Below are positions 6,429 to 11,056 of a stretch of 11,056 bases of DNA, piece by piece (position 1 is the first letter of the stretch; every line of letters starts with the position of its first letter). Made by a program: the position numbers and the translations under genes. The DNA comes from Actinomycetota bacterium. GTDB lineage: Bacteria; Actinomycetota; Thermoleophilia; Gaiellales; Gaiellaceae. The stretch covers positions 1 through 11,056 of the forward strand of contig PMXT01000051.1 of NCBI GenBank assembly GCA_003170995.1. Direction: 5' to 3'. The notes below the pieces were generated by a model. The model ran no database searches. It was not told the origin of the DNA and saw only the letters and a program-made list of their open reading frames with translations.

Positions 6429-6530
6429 CGGCGCCGTGCATTCGCAATGAGGCTTGCCCAACAGCATCGGCTAGCGGTGTTCCGCCGAAAGCGTCTCGCC
6501 GAGGCCGAAGACTCGCGGCGCCGGTTCTAC

Positions 6531-7346
6531 TCAGGCGACGCCGAAGGCCACCAGCACGAAGAACGCGGCAGTACCGGCGAACAAAAGCGAATCGATCCGG
6601 TCGAGTATGCCGCCGTGGCCACCGAGCAGGCGGCCGGTGTCCTTGACGTGCATGTCGCGTTTGAGCGAGGACTCGAACAGGTCGCCGAGCGCCTCGGCGA
6701 CGGCGATGATGGCACCCAAAAGGAGCGCCTGCGAGATCGAAAGGAAGACGTCCCGATTGTTGTAGAGAGCGAAGAAGGACACCGCGATCGCCGCCACGAC
6801 GCCGGCGACGAAACCCTCCCAGGTCTTCCCGGGCGAGAGCACGGGCGAAAACTTGTGGCGTCCAAGCAGCCGGCCCATACCGTACGCGGCCGAATCGGCT
6901 GCGAAGACCGCCAGCAACACGGTCAAGGCGGCGAGCTGACCGAGATGGTGCTGTCCTTCCGGAATAGCGCGGATCAGCTCGAAGGATGCGAGGCCGCCAC
7001 CGATCCAGGCTACTCCAAGCAACGTCGAGCCGACAGCAATCGTGGCCGGTTGGCGTGTCGTCGAGATTCCGTACTGGGCGAAGGCAATCAGAATCGTCGC
7101 GTACAGACCCGCAATCGCCCATGGGAGGCCGCCGAGCTCCGCGCCGAGTAGCGTCAACACCATGCCCGCGTACCCGGCCAGGACGAGCGGATGTAGCGAG
7201 CGGATGAGTAGGTAGTACTCGTGCAGACCGATCAAAGCGGCCAGCACGAGCAGAGTGAAGAGCCACCAGCCGCCACCCCAGACGAGGGCGAGCACTATCG
7301 GCAGCCCTATCGCCGAGACAGCGAGCCGCGAGGCGAAAGGAGACAA
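6531..7346 (-). CDS. cdsA: Phosphatidate cytidylyltransferase (CDP-diglyceride synthase)
   Basis: Integral membrane enzyme making CDP-diacylglycerol from phosphatidic acid and CTP, the precursor of bacterial phospholipids. The 271-residue protein has about eight hydrophobic segments. The family signature is complete near the C-terminus: SSLKRDMHVKD (226-236) and HGGILDRID (244-252). The conserved SPGKTWEG lies at 171-178 and FAADSAAY, with its aspartate, at 148-155. The start must be TTG at 7346 or later, because an in-frame TAG directly precedes it; TTG is favoured since GGTGAGG lies 6 nt upstream and the N-terminus before the first membrane helix is normal. It follows uppS after 32 nt and precedes dxr by 114 nt. 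Many actinobacteria carry rlmN next to cdsA; there is none here. Confidence 0.95.
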   Translation of the reverse strand: MSPFASRLAVSAIGLPIVLALVWGGGWWLFTLLVLAALIGLHEYYLLIRSLHPLVLAGYAGMVLTLLGAELGGLPWAIAGLYATILIAFAQYGISTTRQPATIAVGSTLLGVAWIGGGLASFELIRAIPEGQHHLGQLAALTVLLAVFAADSAAYGMGRLLGRHKFSPVLSPGKTWEGFVAGVVAAIAVSFFALYNNRDVFLSISQALLLGAIIAVAEALGDLFESSLKRDMHVKDTGRLLGGHGGILDRIDSLLFAGTAAFFVLVAFGVA

Positions 7347-7352
7347 CTAGCG

Positions 7353-7359
7353 CCTCACC
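7353..7359 (-). promoter_or_regulatory. Ribosome binding site supporting the TTG start of cdsA
   Basis: GGTGAGG on the minus strand, 6 nt before TTG at 7346. Its GGTGA core can pair with the TCACC of the 16S rRNA tail. It makes the rare TTG start credible. Confidence 0.55.
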
Positions 7360-7378
7360 GTAACCGCCACGAGCTGCA

Positions 7379-8134
7379 CTAGCGCCCTCCGAAGCGCCGT
7401 CGCCGACTCGAGTAGGCCTGCAACGCGGCGCGCAAATCCGCGGGGCCGAACTCCGGCCAGAGTTTCTCGACAAAGGCGAGCTCGGCGTAGGCGATCTGCC
7501 AAAGAAGGAAGTTCGAGATACGAGATTCACCGGAGGTGCGGATGAGCAGATCGGGGTCGGGCATTTCCGGCGCGCACAAAAAGGAGCTGAAAACCTCCTC
7601 ATCGAGCTTCTGCGGATCGACGCCGGCCTCGAGCATTCGCCGTGCGGCCTCGATCAGCTCGGCACGGCCCCCGTAGTCAAAGGCGATCCATAGGTCGAGG
7701 CGCTTGTTCTGCGCCGTGGCGTTCTCGATCTTCTCCATCGCCTGACGCAGGTCTTCGCCCACGCGGTCGCGCCGCCCGATGAACCGTGTGCGCACCCCCT
7801 GCTCGGCCAGAGACGAGAGCTCCTTGTCGATCGTCTCGGCGAGAATCGTCATCAGAGCGTCGATCTCGCCCTTGGAGCGTGACCAATTCTCGGTTGAGAA
7901 GGCATAAACGGCGAGCGAGCGCACACCTAGCTCGATGCAGGTCTCGACCGCGCGCCGGAGCGCTCGCGTGCCCGCCCTGTGACCCGAGGCGACGGGCAAC
8001 CCGTGGCGCCTGGCCCAGCGACCGTTGCCGTCCATGATGATGGCGAGCGAGTGCGCCGCCACCGGCAGCTCCTTCTCCCTGACGATGGAGAGCAAGCGCA
8101 GCGCTCGCAGTCTGGCGCGAAATCCGAGCATCAT
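7379..8134 (-). CDS. uppS: Isoprenyl (undecaprenyl-type) diphosphate synthase, cis-prenyltransferase
   Basis: Soluble or membrane-associated enzyme that adds isopentenyl units in cis to make the polyprenyl diphosphate carrier for peptidoglycan and other wall polymers. The hallmark motifs of the UppS fold are present (numbered from ATG 8134): MDGNGRWA (34-41, catalytic D35), GHRAG (51-55), FSTENWSR (79-86) and RTSGESRISNFLLWQ (199-213). The protein has 251 residues, with about 30 before the first motif, slightly longer than E. coli UppS. The frame can also start at GTG 8140, but AGGGGGTG at 8138-8145 looks like the ribosome binding site for ATG 8134 or the adjacent ATG 8131. Chain length (C50 or C55) cannot be read from sequence alone. 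It sits 18 nt after frr and feeds on the pathway that dxr and ispG serve. Confidence 0.96.
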   Translation of the reverse strand: MMLGFRARLRALRLLSIVREKELPVAAHSLAIIMDGNGRWARRHGLPVASGHRAGTRALRRAVETCIELGVRSLAVYAFSTENWSRSKGEIDALMTILAETIDKELSSLAEQGVRTRFIGRRDRVGEDLRQAMEKIENATAQNKRLDLWIAFDYGGRAELIEAARRMLEAGVDPQKLDEEVFSSFLCAPEMPDPDLLIRTSGESRISNFLLWQIAYAELAFVEKLWPEFGPADLRAALQAYSSRRRRFGGR

Positions 8135-8137
8135 GAA

Positions 8138-8145
8138 CACCCCCT
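8138..8145 (-). promoter_or_regulatory. Ribosome binding site deciding the uppS start
   Basis: AGGGGGTG on the minus strand, one mismatch from AGGAGGTG, with normal spacing to ATG 8134. Because it overlaps the upstream GTG at 8140, the ATG is the better start. Confidence 0.6.
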
Positions 8146-8152
8146 GACTGGG

Positions 8153-8713
8153 TCAGACCTCCATGATCTCGGCTTCTTTGACCTTGAGCAGCTCGTCGAT
8201 GGCCTTGATGTGCTCGTCGGTGAGCTTCTGGGCTTTCTCCTCGGCGCGGCGCTCGTCGTCGCTGCCGATCTCACTCGAGCTCGAGAGCTCTTTAAGGTGA
8301 TGGTTCAGGTCACGGCGAACATTCCGCACCGCGACTCGGCCCTCCTCGGCCATGTGCCGGGTCACCTTGACCAGCTCCTTGCGGCGCTCCTCGGTGAGCT
8401 GCGGGATGGGAAGCCGGATCAGACGTCCGTCGTTGGAGGGAGTCAGCCCCAGATCCGACTCCATGATCGCCTTCTCAATCTCTTTCAGCGAGCTGGGATC
8501 GAAGGGCTGAACAGTCAACAACCGGGGCTCGGGCGTCGAGATTGTGGCTAGCTGCTGCACCGGTGTGCGCTGACCGTAGTACTCCACCGTGATGCGGTCG
8601 AGCAGACCGGTCGAAGCGCGGCCGGTACGCACCGTGTTGAACTCCGAGCGGATGGTTTCGATCGACTTATTCATGCGATGAGTGGCTTTCAGAAGCAGAT
8701 CGTCGACTGGCAT
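8153..8713 (-). CDS. frr: Ribosome recycling factor
   Basis: Cytoplasmic factor that, with EF-G, splits the post-termination ribosome. The 186-residue length is standard. The three-helix-bundle domain has FNTVRTGRAS (26-35) near the N-terminus and a long C-terminal helix region with VRNVRRDLNHHLK (128-140). The middle small domain includes TPVQQLATISTPEPRLLTVQPFD, and SDLGLTPSNDGRLIRLPIPQLTEERR matches the family closely. The ATG at 8713 shares its A with the pyrH stop codon (TGATG) and has a perfect GAGGAGG 4 nt upstream, so translation is coupled to pyrH. The pairing pyrH-frr is conserved very widely in bacteria. Confidence 0.98.
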   Translation of the reverse strand: MPVDDLLLKATHRMNKSIETIRSEFNTVRTGRASTGLLDRITVEYYGQRTPVQQLATISTPEPRLLTVQPFDPSSLKEIEKAIMESDLGLTPSNDGRLIRLPIPQLTEERRKELVKVTRHMAEEGRVAVRNVRRDLNHHLKELSSSSEIGSDDERRAEEKAQKLTDEHIKAIDELLKVKEAEIMEV

Positions 8714-9429
8714 CAGGCCTCCTCGTTGGAGATGATCGTGCCAACTCGCTCGCCGGCGGCAACACGCTTGATGTTCCCTTCGGCGAGCTCGAAAACGTAG
8801 ATCGGCAAACTGTTGTCCATGCAGAGCGAGAGAGCCGTCGTGTCCATTACCTTCAGGCCCTTCTCGATCGCCTCGAGGTGCGTCAGGCGAGGCAGGAAGC
8901 GGGCGTCCGGATTGGTGTTGGGATCGCCGTCATAGACACCCTCGACTCCGTTCTTCGCCATCAATATCGCCTCGGCGCCGATCTCGAGTGAGCGCAGGGC
9001 GGCCGCCGTGTCGGTGGTGAAGAACGGGTTGCCGGTTCCGCCGGCAAAAAGCACGATGCGCCCCTTCTCGAGATGGCGAATGGCGCGACGGCGAATGTAG
9101 GGCTCCGCAACCTCCGAGACCGCGATTGCGGACATCAGCCTCGTCTTTCCGCCCGCCCGCTCGAGTGCATCTTGTAAAGCCATCGAGTTGAGCAGAGTCG
9201 CAAGCATGCCCATGAAGTCGCCGGTGGCGCGGTCCATGCCTTCAGCTGCCGCGGCCATGCCGCGATATATGTTCCCGGCCCCGATCACAACCGCCAGCTC
9301 GTGGCGATCCTCGTGGACCTCGACGATCTCGCGCGCTATCCGATCGACCGTGGCCAGTTCGATGCCGTAGCTGCGCTCGCCCATGAGCGCCTCACCGGAG
9401 AGCTTGAGTAGAACGCGACTAAAAGCCAT
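8713..9429 (-). CDS. pyrH: Uridylate kinase (UMP kinase)
   Basis: Amino-acid-kinase-fold enzyme that phosphorylates UMP to UDP with ATP in pyrimidine nucleotide synthesis; bacterial forms are hexamers, often inhibited by UTP and activated by GTP. The 238-residue length is typical. Visible motifs are LLKLSGEAL (7-15), the phosphate loop [10 protein letters not shown] (48-57), GDFMGMLAT (70-78), [17 protein letters not shown] (130-146) and [11 protein letters not shown] (160-170). The usual GGGN of the phosphate loop is GAGN here. The ATG at 9429 has a weak GAAAGG 8 nt upstream. It follows tsf after 53 nt and overlaps frr by one base. Confidence 0.98.
   Translation of the reverse strand: MAFSRVLLKLSGEALMGERSYGIELATVDRIAREIVEVHEDRHELAVVIGAGNIYRGMAAAAEGMDRATGDFMGMLATLLNSMALQDALERAGGKTRLMSAIAVSEVAEPYIRRRAIRHLEKGRIVLFAGGTGNPFFTTDTAAALRSLEIGAEAILMAKNGVEGVYDGDPNTNPDARFLPRLTHLEAIEKGLKVMDTTALSLCMDNSLPIYVFELAEGNIKRVAAGERVGTIISNEEA
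8718..8724 (-). promoter_or_regulatory. Strong ribosome binding site of frr inside pyrH
   Basis: GAGGAGG on the minus strand, 4 nt before the frr ATG, encoded by the last glutamate codons of pyrH. It supports the start at 8713 and termination-coupled initiation. Confidence 0.7.
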
Positions 9430-9482
9430 CTTGCACGCCTTTCTACTCGCTCCGAATATCGTCGCTGCCGAAGCTCACGCCC

Positions 9483-10280
9483 TCACTCTGACAGGGCGAA
9501 GCGACAGATTGCAACGACCTTCGCTCCGTGCTCCGCGAGCACTTGGACGACGGTCTTGCCCGCATCGTGTATCCAGGCCTGTTCGGAGAGCACCTGCTCG
9601 GCGAAAAGGCGCTTCTTGAGCATGCCTTCGACGATCTTCTCGCGTACCTGCTCGGGCTTGGAGACAACGTCCGGCAGCTTCATATAGACGTCGCGCTCCT
9701 CGGCCACCAGCTCGGCCGGTACCTCGTCGCGCACGAGGTAGCGAGGGTTCGCGAACGAGATGTGCATCGCCAGCAGGCGACCAAGCTCGGCGTCCCCGCC
9801 CGAGAGCTTGACCAGCACGCCTATCTTGTTCGCGGGTGGATGGACGTAGCCGGCGAGCAGCTCGCCCTCACCCGCCTCGAAGCGCTCGGCACCGCGCACA
9901 ACGATGTTCTCGCCGATCTTCGATACGAGCTCGACGCGGGCGCCCTCGAGCGACTCCGCCGATTCGGGCCCCTCGGCTGCGACGCGCTCCAACACGCTCC
10001 GAGCGAACCACCTGAAATCCTCGTTCGCCGAGACCGGCTCGCTCTCGCAACCGACGGCCACCATTGCAGCGACGTTGCCCTCGATGCTCTGCAGAACAAT
10101 TCCCTCGTTGGTAGCACGCGCCGCACGCTTGCCGGCCTGCGCCATTCCCTTCTCGCGTAGGAGCTTGCGCGCCGCCTCGAGGTCTCCCCCGGTTTCCTGC
10201 AACGCCCGCTTACAGTCCATCATCCCTGCGCCGGTCTGCTCGCGTAGTTCCCTCACCAAGCTAGCCGAGATATCCGTCAC
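9483..10280 (-). CDS. tsf: Translation elongation factor Ts
   Basis: Guanine nucleotide exchange factor for EF-Tu in the cytoplasm. The 265-residue protein has an N-terminal UBA-like domain (about 1-50) with the family motif LREQTGAGMMDCKRAL (12-27) and GDLEAARKLLREKG. The core domain follows, with GRLLAMHISFANPRYL (167-182) close to the usual AMQIAA segment, and a C-terminal segment ending in LAEHGAKVVAICRF. The EF-Tu contact segment, usually CETDFVA, reads CESEPVSAN here (78-86), so the aspartate-phenylalanine pair is Glu-Pro. The start is GTG 10280, overlapping the rpsB TGA as GTGA, with AAGGAG 8 nt upstream. The rpsB-tsf pairing is near universal in bacteria. Confidence 0.97.
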   Translation of the reverse strand: MTDISASLVRELREQTGAGMMDCKRALQETGGDLEAARKLLREKGMAQAGKRAARATNEGIVLQSIEGNVAAMVAVGCESEPVSANEDFRWFARSVLERVAAEGPESAESLEGARVELVSKIGENIVVRGAERFEAGEGELLAGYVHPPANKIGVLVKLSGGDAELGRLLAMHISFANPRYLVRDEVPAELVAEERDVYMKLPDVVSKPEQVREKIVEGMLKKRLFAEQVLSEQAWIHDAGKTVVQVLAEHGAKVVAICRFALSE

Positions 10281-11056
10281 TGTGCCGGCTCCTTTTCCTC
10301 GCTCGATACCTGCGGAACCGTCTCTTCGACGGCAGGTGCGTTTCCTTCGACTATGGCCGACTGGACCGGCTCGGGCGCCTCAACGACGGTCGGCACCTCA
10401 ATAACGGCCGGCTCTTCCGTGATGGCGGCTTTTCCTTCCATCTCCGCGACGGTCGTTTTGCTCTTGCCGGCCATGATTCCATCGGCGATCGCCCGCACGA
10501 TCAGGTTGCAGGAGCGAATAGCGTCATCGTTTCCAGGAATGACGTAATCGGCTTCCTCGGGATCGCAGTTGGTGTCGACCAGCGCGACAACGGGCATTCC
10601 GAGCCGTTGTGCCTCGCGTACGGCGAGCTGCTCCTTACGCAGGTCGATGATGAAGATGGCGTCAGGCTGGCGGCGCAGATCGGCCACACCGCCGAGGTTC
10701 GCTTCCAACTTCTCGAGCTCGGCCAGCATCGCCAGCCGCTCCTTGGCGGGCAGAAGCTCGAGCTGGCTTTCTTGCTTCAGCCGGCGCAACTCGTGCAGCC
10801 GCTCGATGCGGCCGGAAATTGTGCGCCAGTTGGTTAAGAGACCGCCGAGCCAACGGTTGCTCACATACGGCATGCCGACCCTCACGGCCTGCTCGACGAT
10901 TGCATCTTGGGCCTGCTTCTTGGTGCCAACGAAGAGCACGGTGCCATTCCGCTCGGCGATGTTGCGTACGAACGAGTACGCCTGCTCGAGCAGATCGAGC
11001 GTCTGCTCGAGATCGATGATGTAGATGCCGCCGCGCTCGGTGAAGATGTAGCGGCG
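10277..11056 (-). CDS. rpsB: 30S ribosomal protein S2 (N-terminus cut by window)
   Basis: Small-subunit ribosomal protein, needed to dock S1 and for initiation. The frame is open to the right edge; 259 residues are in the window, starting RRYIFTERGGIYIIDLEQTL, so about 30 N-terminal residues including the start lie outside. Diagnostic segments are FVGTKKQAQDA (42-52), NRWLGGLLTNW, LEKLEANLGG, PDAIFIIDLRKE, VDTNCDPEEADYVIPGNDDAIRS and AVREAQRLG. After the globular domain there is a tail of about 60 residues rich in Glu, Val, Pro and Ala (roughly 10280-10459) absent from E. coli S2. It is the first operon gene seen; its promoter and any S2 autoregulatory leader are beyond the window. It overlaps tsf by 4 nt. 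Confidence 0.98.
   Translation of the reverse strand, partial: RRYIFTERGGIYIIDLEQTLDLLEQAYSFVRNIAERNGTVLFVGTKKQAQDAIVEQAVRVGMPYVSNRWLGGLLTNWRTISGRIERLHELRRLKQESQLELLPAKERLAMLAELEKLEANLGGVADLRRQPDAIFIIDLRKEQLAVREAQRLGMPVVALVDTNCDPEEADYVIPGNDDAIRSCNLIVRAIADGIMAGKSKTTVAEMEGKAAITEEPAVIEVPTVVEAPEPVQSAIVEGNAPAVEETVPQVSSEEKEPAQ
10289..10294 (-). promoter_or_regulatory. Ribosome binding site of tsf inside rpsB
   Basis: AAGGAG on the minus strand, 8 nt before GTG 10280, encoded by the final rpsB codons. It supports the GTG start and coupled translation. Confidence 0.65.

Noticed and set aside
6049..7602. Minus-strand open frame of 517 codons crossing cdsA and parts of dxr and uppS
   Set aside because: It is an alternative frame of three well-supported genes, arginine-rich and without domain signals.
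1..11056. CRISPR array, insertion sequence, phage or defence genes
   Set aside because: No regular spaced repeats, transposase, integrase, terminal inverted repeats or defence domains were seen. The window is almost wholly conserved housekeeping genes.

Overview
The window is a GC-rich bacterial chromosome segment dominated by conserved housekeeping genes on the minus strand. In transcription order they are rpsB, tsf, pyrH, frr, uppS, cdsA, dxr, rseP, then ispG and proS. This order also occurs in Firmicutes and in some deep-branching lineages. High GC content, apparently leaderless mRNAs, an enlarged site-2 protease and an acidic S2 tail together suggest an actinobacterium, perhaps a Thermoleophilia-like lineage. 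That placement is an inference from gene content and style; no phylogeny was possible here.

Layout: positions 1-1203 hold the first 401 codons of proS (minus strand; the 3' end lies outside the window). Positions 1291-2590 hold a two-gene plus-strand unit, a small membrane-anchored YdcF/DUF218 protein followed by a HAD hydrolase. This unit diverges from proS and runs convergently into ispG, overlapping its 3' end by 15 bp. Next come ispG (2576-3691) and a roughly 430-bp non-coding gap containing a clear minus-strand intrinsic terminator at 3994-4015. Positions 4123-11056 hold the tightly packed operon rpsB-tsf-pyrH-frr-uppS-cdsA-dxr-rseP, with rpsB cut at the right edge.

How the genes work together: rpsB, tsf, frr and proS serve translation. 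pyrH supplies UDP, and from it the other pyrimidine nucleotides. dxr and ispG are two steps of the MEP isoprenoid pathway. Its product is the substrate of UppS, which makes the lipid carrier for cell-wall synthesis. CdsA makes CDP-diacylglycerol for phospholipids. RseP is the intramembrane protease of envelope-stress signalling. The operon therefore couples protein synthesis to envelope building. Several junctions show translational coupling (GTGA overlaps at rpsB/tsf and dxr/rseP, a TGATG overlap at pyrH/frr).

I did not find a novel biological system. The observations most worth checking are: a -10-like hexamer placed 6-9 nt before the start codons of proS, the ydcF-like gene, ispG and dxr, suggesting leaderless transcripts; loss of the EF-Ts TDFV contact motif; a roughly 75-residue charged insert in RseP; a shortened N-terminal domain in DXR; and the opposite-strand gene pair set between ispG and proS.
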